A program made the translations under genes and the position numbers. Below are positions 1 to 8,868 of a stretch of DNA of 64,000 nt, piece by piece (positions within the stretch are counted from its first letter, which is position 1; the number at the start of each line of letters is the position of its first letter). Origin of the DNA: an uncultured Tenacibaculum sp. (GTDB lineage: Bacteria > Bacteroidota > Bacteroidia > Flavobacteriales > Flavobacteriaceae); the NCBI GenBank assembly GCA_947496185.1, contig CANMCD010000013.1:62001-126000 (forward strand). Reading direction: 5' to 3'. The notes below the pieces were generated by a model. That model worked only from the letters and a program-made list of their open reading frames with translations. It did no database searches and had not been told where the DNA came from.

Positions 1-2477
1 CGGTAACTAAAAGTGGAACAAACGAGTTTAAGGGTACAGCCTATGGTTTCTATAGAAATCAAGATTTAACAAGTGGTAGAATAAATGGTGAAGATGTAAT
101 AAAACCAAAATTATCTCAAAACCAATTTGGGATAAGTATAGGAGGCCCTATAGTTGAAGATGAACTATTTTTCTTCGTTAATGTTGAAAAAGATACAAGA
201 GAAGATTTAGGAACGCATGGATGGATTCCTAATAATGGTGATGGTACTACAGCGGTTAACGAATCGTCAGTATTGGAGACAGATTTAATTGCTGTTCGTA
301 ATGCACTTAGCAACCTAGGATACGATACGGGTGATTATACAGGATTTACTTTCGGTGCTGAATCAACGAAAGCGATATTCAAGTTAGATTGGAATATTAA
401 CAAGAATCATAGATTAGCCTTAATTTATAATTTTTTAAGAGCTTCTAAAGAGAAACCTGCGCATCCAACAGCATTAGGATTAAGAGGTCCGAATGCAAGT
501 ACGTTACAATTTAGAAACTCTGGATATGAAATCAACAATCATTTAGATTCATTTTTATTAGAGGTAAACTCAACCTTTAATGAATCAACGACAAACAAAT
601 TCCAAGTTGGATATACCCATTTTAATGACTTTAGAAATCCATTTTCTACTCCAGCACCTGTAATTACTATTCAAAATGGTAGTGGAAGTAATTATATCGT
701 TGCAGGACATGAGCCGTTTTCTATTCATAATAGATTGGATCAAGGAGTGTTGCAAGCGACCAATAATATGAACTTTTTTAAAGGAGATCATACGTTTACA
801 GTAGGCTTTTCTTTCGAAAAGTTTATGTTTGAAAACTCATTTAACTTAGCAGCTTATGATAGATTTGCAGCAGGGTATAGAGGAACGTTTGCTCCTTATG
901 CCAATGTAGCAGAGTTTTTAACAGATGCACAGACACCTAATGGGTTTTTAGCTCAAAATTTTGCACTAGCGCAGGCTAATTTTAATGCAAGAAATAGTGT
1001 AGCAGTAGGTGCCGATGGTGGATGGAAATTAGCAGAATTAAATGTTGGGCAAATGGCTTTTTATGTTCAAGATGAATGGGAAGTAAACGATGCTTTTAAA
1101 GTTACTTACGGAATTCGTTTTGATAAACCATTGTTTTTTAATACGTCATCGTTAATTCAAAAATATATTGATACCGACAACGGAGCATCAAGAAATAATA
1201 ACGAATTATATTATAATCCAAATTCACAGCAAGAAGTTACGCTTAACTCTACAAAAATGCCAACTAGAGAATGGTTAATATCTCCTAGATTAGGATTTAA
1301 CTGGGATGTTAACGATGAAAGTAAACTACAAATACGAGGTGGAACAGGTGTGTTTACAGGTAGGTTACCTTTTGTATGGATTGGAAATCAAGTGAGTGGA
1401 GCAGATGACGCTTTCTTTCAGTTAGTGGATCCAGACTTTAAATTTCCTCAGGTTTGGAGGTCAAATCTTGGGGCGGATTACAGGTTTGAAAATGGATTGG
1501 TGTTGACTGCTGATGTAGCGTATACCAAAGATATAAACGGTGCGCATGTACAAAACTGGGGATTACGCAATCCGACCAACAATTTAACGGGGGTAGATAA
1601 TAGACAGTACTATACGAATAGAGGTAATAATGCTTATGTATTTACGAATTCAGACAAAGGAAGAGTGTTTAATACCTCTTTTAAAGTAGAAAAATCATTC
1701 GAAAATGGATTGTATGCAAATTTAGCATATAGTTATTTGAATGCTAAAGATGTAAATTCAATAGAAGCAGAGATTACAGGAGATGCATTTAACTTTAATC
1801 CAGTAGTAGGAAATGCCAACAACGATGTATTGACCTATTCTAAGTACGGAGATACACATAGAATTATAGGGGTTGCTTCTAAGAAATTCACCTATGGTAA
1901 GGGGGGAAGATTTGCAACTAGTATTGCTACTTTCTTTGAGTATGCTAAAGGTGGAAGGTTTAATTATACCTACGGTGGAGACATTAATAATGACGGTTCA
2001 GGAGTGAATGATTTATTGTATGTACCTACAGCTTCAGAATTAACACAAATGAATTTTACGACGCCAGCACAAGCAACAGCTTATGAGTCTTACATTCAAC
2101 AAGATGAGTATCTAAGTTCAAGAAGAGGGCAATATGTAGAGCGATACGGAGCTTTAGCGCCTTGGAGAAGTAGGTGGGACGTTAAGTTTTTGCAAGATTA
2201 TAACTTTAAGGTTGGAAGAAAGAAACATCATACAGTTCAGTTGAGTGTAGATATCTTAAATGTTGGAAACTTAATCAATTCTGAGTGGGGGGTAGTACAA
2301 CAACCTAATAACCTGCAACCAGTAGGAGTTTCGTTCCCAGATGATGGCAATGGAAATGCAGATTATACACAAGCACCAACTTATAGTTTTGATACTAATT
2401 TAAAAGAAACTTTTAGTGCAGATAGTAGCTTGTTGTCTAGATGGCAAATGCAAGTAGGACTGCGCTATATTTTCTAA
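1..2477 (+). CDS. TonB-dependent receptor, Oar-like (5' partial)
   Basis: The reading frame is open from base 3 with no start codon in the window, so the N-terminus (signal peptide, carboxypeptidase-like domain, most of the plug) lies upstream. The first visible residues read VTKSGTNEFKG, a signature of the plug end in Oar-like TonB-dependent receptors, followed by SIGGPI and FFFVN strands. The remaining 800 or so residues are aromatic-rich alternating strands of a 22-strand barrel and end in LRYIF, the terminal aromatic expected by the BAM machinery. The substrate cannot be told; Oar-like proteins import or export large ligands at the outer membrane. A TTG at 273 is internal and not a start. 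A hairpin terminator follows at once. Confidence 0.9.
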   Translation, partial: VTKSGTNEFKGTAYGFYRNQDLTSGRINGEDVIKPKLSQNQFGISIGGPIVEDELFFFVNVEKDTREDLGTHGWIPNNGDGTTAVNESSVLETDLIAVRNALSNLGYDTGDYTGFTFGAESTKAIFKLDWNINKNHRLALIYNFLRASKEKPAHPTALGLRGPNASTLQFRNSGYEINNHLDSFLLEVNSTFNESTTNKFQVGYTHFNDFRNPFSTPAPVITIQNGSGSNYIVAGHEPFSIHNRLDQGVLQATNNMNFFKGDHTFTVGFSFEKFMFENSFNLAAYDRFAAGYRGTFAPYANVAEFLTDAQTPNGFLAQNFALAQANFNARNSVAVGADGGWKLAELNVGQMAFYVQDEWEVNDAFKVTYGIRFDKPLFFNTSSLIQKYIDTDNGASRNNNELYYNPNSQQEVTLNSTKMPTREWLISPRLGFNWDVNDESKLQIRGGTGVFTGRLPFVWIGNQVSGADDAFFQLVDPDFKFPQVWRSNLGADYRFENGLVLTADVAYTKDINGAHVQNWGLRNPTNNLTGVDNRQYYTNRGNNAYVFTNSDKGRVFNTSFKVEKSFENGLYANLAYSYLNAKDVNSIEAEITGDAFNFNPVVGNANNDVLTYSKYGDTHRIIGVASKKFTYGKGGRFATSIATFFEYAKGGRFNYTYGGDINNDGSGVNDLLYVPTASELTQMNFTTPAQATAYESYIQQDEYLSSRRGQYVERYGALAPWRSRWDVKFLQDYNFKVGRKKHHTVQLSVDILNVGNLINSEWGVVQQPNNLQPVGVSFPDDGNGNADYTQAPTYSFDTNLKETFSADSSLLSRWQMQVGLRYIF

Positions 2478-2505
2478 GAATTTATTTTTTAGACATAAAA
2501 AAGAT

Positions 2506-2545
2506 AAATCTCAGAACGAATGTGAATTTGTTCTGAGATTTTTTA
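2506..2545 (+). terminator. Rho-independent terminator after the TonB receptor
   Basis: A perfect 12-bp stem (AAATCTCAGAAC at 2506-2517 pairing with 2530-2541) with a 12-nt loop, followed by a run of T. It lies 28 bases past the receptor stop codon. Confidence 0.85.
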
Positions 2546-2686
2546 TGTAGTGTAAATTAGTTTTAACCAGAATTTATGTGTCAACACTTTGTTATGACGC
2601 TTGATAGTGTAATAAAATCAATAAATAATTAGTTTTTAAGTAATATCAAGCCGTAAAAGATTTTTAAAGCATAAATCAGGTTTAAC

Positions 2687-5431
2687 TTAAGGTTTAACAA
2701 TTTTGAAAGACGTTTCGAAATTGTCTTTATCGTTTTTTAAATAAACGATATATACTCCTGACGATAGCGATTTAAAATTATCTAAGGATTCATTTTTTAG
2801 GTTTTTAAAGGTTTTATTGAATATAATTTTTCCAGATAAATCTGTAATGGTTACGTTAATGTTTTTTAATACTTCTTTGCTTACAACATTAATTTGATTA
2901 TTAAAAACTGTAGGGTAAATACTAATCTCAGGTGTTGAATAAATAGGAGCTATTTCTTCTTTTGAATCAAAGTTTTTTATGTTGTTATGTATTGCTGAGT
3001 TGTTTATTTGTGTCTCTGTGATATTGTATGCTTCTTTTAGCGTGCTTATTATATCATTAGTTGATATTTCGGTTATGTCGATATCAAATTTTTCTTGAAT
3101 CATAGTTACAATCTGAGGATTTGATTGCATGTTTTCAAGGTTTTTGGAAACCGTATTCTGATCAAGTAGTGCTATAGGCAATCCATTAATAACAGTCTTC
3201 TTATTCATTTGAATTGATTTTAGGTTCGGACTGTTTTTAGTACTGATATTTGTATAGATTTTTTTATCCGTTTTTAAAGAGCTACTACTATTACACTTTT
3301 CCCATATACGAATGTATTCTTCTGCACCATTAAATAAAGCTTTTAGTGCTCCTGCTGCATTAGGTTGAATCCTCATATCTTCAATAACATCGGGTAACAT
3401 TCCTATATGTACCATACCATCAGTATTTTGATCGTAGGTTTTATTTCCTGAAACCTGTTTTTCAAAACGTATTGCACCGTCATAAGAAGTGAAAGGGTAG
3501 CGCATAGGAGTTCCCGAATTGGCATCACATAGCTTATACATCGGATTAAATCGAGGACCAACCCCAATTAAAGTACCTAAGAAATCACTAGAAAAAGTAG
3601 CACTTCGTAAGCCATTATGTTTTTCAGAAACATCTCCTAGGGCATTAAAAACCTCAATTAAACTTGAAGAAGTTGCAAGGCATTCTTTTCCTTCTTTGTT
3701 GATACCATCTTCTAAAGTAGGAGAAATAGTGCCTCCTTTTTCATAAATATATTCGTTTTTATTATGCAAACTTGAATGTGAGAATATAGGAGGATAGTTG
3801 TATGTATCTAAAATTTTCATAGCTTGTCTTGAAGCGGGTTGACTCATGTGTGACAAATCTATCATCATGCCTCTTTTTATCAATTCTTCAATAAGTATCG
3901 ATCCTGTTTCTGTTAATCCTTTGCTATTTTCATATCCTGTAAAAAACTCCCCATTTTCATCTTTAGGCAATTTTGGTAATCCATTCGCAATATCATATCC
4001 AAAAAAACCAAGTATTAATTTTGCCAAATATGCATTGTTTTCTTGATGGTATTCAGGTATGTATTCTCCATTTTCACTGCCTTGATAATTTATCGGTTTA
4101 TTTTTATCTAACATAGAAAGAAGTTCGATTCCACCTTGAAAAATATTACTTCCAGAAAATTGATTGTCATAATGATGTACAGGAAAGACAACGCGAACAC
4201 CGTCTTTATATAGCAAATCCAATTGCGAAGCTATATAGGCTCTAGAACAAGGAGCTGATTTTTCAGTACAGTCGATAAAATCGGGAAGTTCTGCACCAAC
4301 TATAATAGCTAAGTTTCCGTTGTTGGCTATTTTTCTTGCCTCTTCGGGTGTATATGCTATTTTTAACCATCCTTTACCTGGCCCGCCTTCTTGCGCATCA
4401 ACGTAGTTAATTAGTTGATGTAGTTTATTCATAACGATGGCGTGTTCTTCCATACCAGTCAGTCCGTCGTGTATTTGTATGCCCGGACTAAAATAAGGAA
4501 GTAAAAATTTGAGTAAAGCCTGATTGGTGGCTTTACTGATAGAGGGAGAAGCCGTAGATAATAGCGTTAATATCCTTAAACCACCTAATCGAGCTCTATT
4601 TAGCCATTGGTAATATCCTTTTTGATGACTAATATCACTGTAACTAGGGTAATGATTTAAATTTGGATAGGCATAAGGGTCGTGTAATTCAATAAGCCCG
4701 AAGAAATAGCCGTTTATTAGATTTTCAAAGAGCGAAGTTTCTTCTGTGCTTTGATGTTCAAGTAATTTGGCAAGAGACAAGCCTTTTTTACCATGGTTGT
4801 CGTAACAAGAAAAAGCATCATAAACCCCGTATGGAGAATATGACTTTCCAGCAAAAATGATATTAGACATTGAGCCATCTGATAAAAAATGGTCATGAAT
4901 ATCTGCCATTCCGTATACTGTTCCATCTGGGTTAGGCCCTTTTTTTACTTCTCCGTTTGCGTTGACAGATATTTCGGGAAAGGATTCGCAGTTTTTTACG
5001 GTATCAAAGGTGAATTTAGTTGCTGAACTTATATTTTTTGTAGAGCCCCATTCATGTACCCAAGGTAGCCACACCCACCAACTCGTATTCCATTGTAAGT
5101 ACCTACCTGTTTTTTTATTTTTCAAAATAAATTTATTCCCTATAGTCTCAGGAATCCAGATAACTACATCGTCAGTATTTCGAGTAACAGCAACAGGCTT
5201 CCATAAAAGACGTCCTTCGTATAGCGCAACAAGTCCTTTTTTGTATATCATAAACGCTCCAAGACTTGAAGGTTTGAAGTAATAGGTATCTGTTTTGATA
5301 CTTCTTGATCTGTTATCATAAAAACTAACCTTTTGGCAAGTGTTGGCGAGTTCATAAACACGGCTAAGGTTGTTGGCACTCGAATAATAACTAGTGAGTA
5401 TAACCACGCCATAAAGTAAAAGTCTTCTCAT
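2687..5431 (-). CDS. Secreted M19-like (renal dipeptidase family) peptidase with T9SS sorting tail
   Basis: 914 residues. An N-terminal signal peptide (MRRLLLYGVVILTSYYSSA) is followed by about 150 residues with ILKNKKTGRYLQW, which recalls beta-trefoil or ricin-like folds (tentative). From about residue 172 the protein resembles membrane dipeptidase M19: MADIHDH near 175 in place of the usual DGHxD, IVGAELPDF, then MIDLSHMS near 527 and PIFSHSS near 548, the zinc-site region. The last 80 or so residues (ISIYP..., DLSGKIIF, LSSGVYIVYL, FKIVKP) are a type A T9SS sorting domain, so the enzyme should be exported and cell-surface or released. It is more than twice the length of ordinary M19 enzymes. 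Substrate unknown; probably D-amino-acid-containing or ordinary dipeptides. It stands alone in its transcription unit. Confidence 0.8.
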   Translation of the reverse strand: MRRLLLYGVVILTSYYSSANNLSRVYELANTCQKVSFYDNRSRSIKTDTYYFKPSSLGAFMIYKKGLVALYEGRLLWKPVAVTRNTDDVVIWIPETIGNKFILKNKKTGRYLQWNTSWWVWLPWVHEWGSTKNISSATKFTFDTVKNCESFPEISVNANGEVKKGPNPDGTVYGMADIHDHFLSDGSMSNIIFAGKSYSPYGVYDAFSCYDNHGKKGLSLAKLLEHQSTEETSLFENLINGYFFGLIELHDPYAYPNLNHYPSYSDISHQKGYYQWLNRARLGGLRILTLLSTASPSISKATNQALLKFLLPYFSPGIQIHDGLTGMEEHAIVMNKLHQLINYVDAQEGGPGKGWLKIAYTPEEARKIANNGNLAIIVGAELPDFIDCTEKSAPCSRAYIASQLDLLYKDGVRVVFPVHHYDNQFSGSNIFQGGIELLSMLDKNKPINYQGSENGEYIPEYHQENNAYLAKLILGFFGYDIANGLPKLPKDENGEFFTGYENSKGLTETGSILIEELIKRGMMIDLSHMSQPASRQAMKILDTYNYPPIFSHSSLHNKNEYIYEKGGTISPTLEDGINKEGKECLATSSSLIEVFNALGDVSEKHNGLRSATFSSDFLGTLIGVGPRFNPMYKLCDANSGTPMRYPFTSYDGAIRFEKQVSGNKTYDQNTDGMVHIGMLPDVIEDMRIQPNAAGALKALFNGAEEYIRIWEKCNSSSSLKTDKKIYTNISTKNSPNLKSIQMNKKTVINGLPIALLDQNTVSKNLENMQSNPQIVTMIQEKFDIDITEISTNDIISTLKEAYNITETQINNSAIHNNIKNFDSKEEIAPIYSTPEISIYPTVFNNQINVVSKEVLKNINVTITDLSGKIIFNKTFKNLKNESLDNFKSLSSGVYIVYLKNDKDNFETSFKIVKP

Positions 5432-5777
5432 AAGAATTACATTTATAATGAATAATTCAAAAGAAAAGAGAAGTTATTTAGGGAGGTGTACGGTTTAATT
5501 TTGTACGTTAAGAGAGGAACGTGATTAGTGGGGTGTCTAATTTAAGTAAAATTATCTCTTTTTTCAAATGTTAGTTTTTAGAAAAGAACTTTAAACTTGA
5601 GTTATGTGTTAAAAAATCTAGTATGATTCGATAGTGAAGTTTAATTGAGTAATTTAGAGGTAGAAATAGTATATATACATAATACAGGCCTAAAAATGAT
5701 AAGATTGTATAAAAAACTCCCTTTATAATTACTCAATAGTAATTATAAAGGGAGTTTTTTATAATTGATAGGTGGTT
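5432..5777. other. Intergenic gap between the M19 peptidase and pepT
   Basis: 346 bases with no convincing ORF. The last 50 bases are the strong pepT terminator hairpin at 5711-5760. The rest must contain the promoter of the minus-strand M19 gene, but I see no clean TAnnTTTG element on that strand. Confidence 0.6.
5711..5760 (-). terminator. Bidirectional-looking terminator after pepT
   Basis: A perfect 23-bp inverted repeat (AAAAAACTCCC... at 5711-5733 against 5738-5760) with a 4-nt CAAT loop. The A run on one side and T run on the other make it work in either direction. It lies 17 bases past the pepT stop. Confidence 0.9.
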
Positions 5778-7016
5778 TTACGCAAATTTAGTCGTAACCT
5801 TTTCTGCAATACCAACAATAACTTCTGTTGCTTTCAGGATGCTTTCTACAGGAACGTATTCATAACGTCCGTGGAAATTATGACCTCCTGCAAATATATT
5901 AGGACAAGGTAATCCCATATAAGAAAGTTGAGAACCATCTGTTCCTCCTCTAATAGGCTTAATTAACGGTGTAATATGTAAATCTTTCATTACTTCTTCA
6001 GCAATATCAACAATATGCATTACAGGCGTTACTTTTTCTTTCATATTGAAATATTGATCTTTGATTTCAATTTCGATAGCATCATTTCCTAAATGCTTAT
6101 TGATTTCATTCGCAATATTTTTCATGGTTTCTTTACGTTCTTGGAATAACTTCATATCATGATCTCTAATGATGTATTGAAGTATCGTTTTTTCAACCTT
6201 ACCTTCCATGTTATGAAGATGGAAAAAACCTTCGTATCCTGAGGTTTTTTCAGGTACTTCATTGGATGGTAATGCATTTATAAATTGACTAGCAATGGTC
6301 ATTGAATTGATCATTTTTCCTTTTGCATATCCAGGATGAACAATTTTACCATTGATGGTTACTTTTGCTCCTGCAGCATTAAAATTCTCATATTCTAATT
6401 CACCAATCTGACTTCCATCCATCGTGTAAGCCCATTCAGCACCAAACTTTTTTACATCAAATTTATGAGCGCCTTTTCCTACTTCTTCATCAGGTGTAAA
6501 GCAAATACGAATAGTACCGTGTTTTATTTCTGGATGCTGTAATAAGTATTCCATAGCAGAAACAATTTCCGTTACTCCAGCTTTATCATCAGCACCTAAT
6601 AAGGTAGTTCCGTCAGTGGTAATGATTGTTTGTCCTTTGTATTGTAATAAGTCTTCAAAATATTTTGGAGAAAGTACGATGTTTTCTTTTTCGTTTAAAA
6701 CAATATCTTCTCCGTTATAATTTTCGTGTACTTGTGGAGAAACATTAGCGCCTGTAAAATCAGGACTCGTATCGATATGAGCAACAAAACCAATGGTTGG
6801 AACTTCGTAATCAATATTACTAGGCAAAGTTGCCATTAGGTAACAATTTTGATCAAGTTCAACATCACTCATACCAATGTCTTTTAATTCTTGTTCAAGA
6901 ATTCTTGCCAAATTCCATTGTTTTTCTGTACTAGGGAAAGCGGGGTTATTTGGGTCGCTCTCTGTATCTACAGTCACATACTTAATAAATCGATCAATGA
7001 TATGTTGTTTGTCCAT
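5778..7016 (-). CDS. pepT: Peptidase T (tripeptide aminopeptidase)
   Basis: 412 residues, the normal length for this M20B zinc aminopeptidase, which removes N-terminal residues from tripeptides in the cytoplasm. Metal and catalytic motifs are all present in order: GFVAHIDTSPD (HxD) near residue 80, LLGADDKAG (bridging Asp) near 140, CFTPDEEVGKGA (catalytic Glu and Zn Glu) near 175, MDGSQIGE, GGTDGSQLS near 350, and NIFAGGHNFHG near 380 (Zn His). The ATG start gives DKQHIIDRFIKYVTVDTESD, the usual N-terminus. It follows a lipoprotein gene on the same strand, separated by a 9-bp-arm inverted repeat (7055-7083). Confidence 0.96.
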   Translation of the reverse strand: MDKQHIIDRFIKYVTVDTESDPNNPAFPSTEKQWNLARILEQELKDIGMSDVELDQNCYLMATLPSNIDYEVPTIGFVAHIDTSPDFTGANVSPQVHENYNGEDIVLNEKENIVLSPKYFEDLLQYKGQTIITTDGTTLLGADDKAGVTEIVSAMEYLLQHPEIKHGTIRICFTPDEEVGKGAHKFDVKKFGAEWAYTMDGSQIGELEYENFNAAGAKVTINGKIVHPGYAKGKMINSMTIASQFINALPSNEVPEKTSGYEGFFHLHNMEGKVEKTILQYIIRDHDMKLFQERKETMKNIANEINKHLGNDAIEIEIKDQYFNMKEKVTPVMHIVDIAEEVMKDLHITPLIKPIRGGTDGSQLSYMGLPCPNIFAGGHNFHGRYEYVPVESILKATEVIVGIAEKVTTKFA

Positions 7017-7054
7017 TTCTTTCTGTTTTATGAGGTTTCAAAAATAAACATACC

Positions 7055-7083
7055 AACTGACATGTAAAATTATGATGTCAGTT
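7055..7083 (-). repeat. Inverted repeat at the stop codon of the upstream lipoprotein gene
   Basis: AACTGACAT at 7055-7063 and ATGTCAGTT at 7075-7083 with an 11-nt spacer. It overlaps the stop codon of the 7082-7636 gene and lies 39 bases upstream of the pepT start. There is no pure T tract, so it may be a weak terminator, an mRNA-stabilising hairpin or a protein site. Confidence 0.5.
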
Positions 7084-7636
7084 ATTTAAATTGAATTTGG
7101 TGAATTAAATCTATAGATTTACAAAAGCGTTTGTTTACCAAAGAATCTCCATAAACTTCCACCTTAACATGTAAAAACCCATCGTTATTTACCTTAGAGA
7201 AAACATTTAATATATGATAGGCATATTTTCCTTTACGTCCTTTCGCTAGGCTGTAAAATGAAGGATGGTCATGGAGTTTAAAATCTTTAGACTTCATGTT
7301 TTCTAATCCCATCAATATATTGTCTTGTGCTATTTTTTCTTTAAAAGAATTATTTATTGGGTCAGGTGAATGTATTAAGGAAGCATCAAATAACGTTGTT
7401 TGGGTGAGGTTTAGTGTTGTGTCTGCAGCATAAATTGAAGTTTGTCCTTCATCATAATACAAATTAATTTTCCAGCTTTTAGGGAGTTTTACAGTGAATA
7501 ATTTTTTAAAGTCTTCGATTTTAGAAAGGTTAGAGTAACCTTCGTTGTTCGAACAAGAAAATTCGTTTGTCAATTCTGATGTATGCATACAGGCGCCACA
7601 AACAATAGTAAAAATAATTAAAATAATACGTTTCAT
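7082..7636 (-). CDS. Putative lipoprotein of unknown function
   Basis: 184 residues. The N-terminus MKRIILIIFTIVCGAC is a short charged start, a hydrophobic stretch and a cysteine at position 16 with Gly-Ala before it, fitting a signal peptidase II site although the -3 residue is Cys rather than Leu. The mature part has WKINLYYDEGQTSIYAADT and GRKGKYAYHILNVF, which look like beta strands of a small globular periplasmic domain. No family recognised. It lies 34 bases downstream of the DUF3810 gene on the same strand, so the two are probably co-transcribed. Confidence 0.75.
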   Translation of the reverse strand: MKRIILIIFTIVCGACMHTSELTNEFSCSNNEGYSNLSKIEDFKKLFTVKLPKSWKINLYYDEGQTSIYAADTTLNLTQTTLFDASLIHSPDPINNSFKEKIAQDNILMGLENMKSKDFKLHDHPSFYSLAKGRKGKYAYHILNVFSKVNNDGFLHVKVEVYGDSLVNKRFCKSIDLIHQIQFK

Positions 7637-7670
7637 AAGTTGTTAAACGAGGTTAGTTGTTATTATACAT

Positions 7671-8738
7671 TTATTTGTTTTTGTTATACGCTATAAGCAA
7701 ATCTACAACATAACTATAAGAATTAATTCCTTTTGATTGTTTATTTGCTTTTAGATAAGAGTTATATCCTTTTTTAAGATAGGGCTCAATGGGGTTTTCG
7801 TATTGTTTCCAATGCAAGTAACTGTTATTATAATCTTTTAAAATTCCTTTATTTATAGTTTGCATTACCTTTTTAGCAAGTGATTTATCACGTTTTCTCA
7901 ATTCACGTATACAATAAGTGTATGCCATTCGATAGCCCGAATAATTAAAATAAAGATCGTCGTGAAATGTAGCGGCTAAAAATCCGATGAAATTTGCATC
8001 ATTTTCGGCTGCCCAACCAATTTGATGTGCTATTTCATGGCATGTAGTGGCAGCAAATCCAGTTTTGGGTATCTGATTATTAATTTGTGCTTCAATGGTA
8101 ATAGGGTTGATGTATCCAGAGGTGCCATTGTAGGATTGGAAAGTACTAACCAAAGAGCTTTTTATGGAAGGAAAATGATATTGAAGCTGAGGGTAGGTAC
8201 TCGCTAAATTTATGTATCCATACGGAGCTATGTCGTATATCTCTTTAGAAGAGTAGGGAACAATGACTTTTACGGTATCATTTTGAGTAATGTCACAATG
8301 AACTCTATTAAACTCTGAAGCAATATTTTTAGTGGTTTCATAAAGTTCTTCCGTAGTATATTCTCCCTGGGTTAGTTTTAGGTTTTTTGCTAAGGGAGCT
8401 CTAAAATAATTTAAGCCCCAAAAAAGGTAAAAACAAAAATGAAGGACAGAAAGAAATGCAAAAAGACCTAATAATTTTGGTATAAAATTTTTAAATTTAT
8501 TAGTAAATAAAACATATATGTTTTTTAAAACAATAACCAATAAATACAGTCCTATAATGTCTCCGATAGAAAACGGAAACCATCCAAAAATTAAACGTAA
8601 TGCTTTGGAAATATAAGGGTACAATCCATTACTGTAATACGTTTCGATCCAAGCCGTTTTTTGGCTCAGTATTTGAATAATAACTATTTGCAGGGGAAGT
8701 AATAGTGCTAATAAAATGTGTTTTTTAGAATACTTCAT
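7671..8738 (-). CDS. DUF3810 family membrane protein with HExxH motif
   Basis: 355 residues. Three hydrophobic segments fill the first 110 residues (about 8-25, 55-72, 88-108). The rest is soluble and holds TTCHEIAHQIGW with a HExxH zinc motif near residue 233, plus AENDANFIGFLA about 10 residues later, which could supply the third ligand (Glu/Asn region) as in gluzincins. This is the pattern of DUF3810, a Bacteroidota family thought to be a membrane-anchored metallopeptidase with unproven activity. It is divergent from dnaB and begins a minus-strand unit with the lipoprotein gene at 7082. Confidence 0.85.
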   Translation of the reverse strand: MKYSKKHILLALLLPLQIVIIQILSQKTAWIETYYSNGLYPYISKALRLIFGWFPFSIGDIIGLYLLVIVLKNIYVLFTNKFKNFIPKLLGLFAFLSVLHFCFYLFWGLNYFRAPLAKNLKLTQGEYTTEELYETTKNIASEFNRVHCDITQNDTVKVIVPYSSKEIYDIAPYGYINLASTYPQLQYHFPSIKSSLVSTFQSYNGTSGYINPITIEAQINNQIPKTGFAATTCHEIAHQIGWAAENDANFIGFLAATFHDDLYFNYSGYRMAYTYCIRELRKRDKSLAKKVMQTINKGILKDYNNSYLHWKQYENPIEPYLKKGYNSYLKANKQSKGINSYSYVVDLLIAYNKNK

Positions 8739-8830
8739 GGGAATCCAAATATACTAAAAGATACAAGGTTATTAACACGTTAGTAACAGTTTTGTTTACA
8801 AACAATGTGTAAAAGAAAAATGACAAAATA

Positions 8831-8863
8831 TTGGATAAATATCAGTATAATAAAGTATTTTTG
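8831..8863 (+). promoter_or_regulatory. Candidate Bacteroidota promoter of dnaB
   Basis: TTG at 8831-8833 and TATTTTTG at 8856-8863 (TAnnTTTG -7 consensus) with a 22-bp spacer. The -7 element ends five bases before the ATG at 8869, so the transcript would be leaderless or nearly so. Confidence 0.55.
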
Positions 8864-8868
8864 TATTC

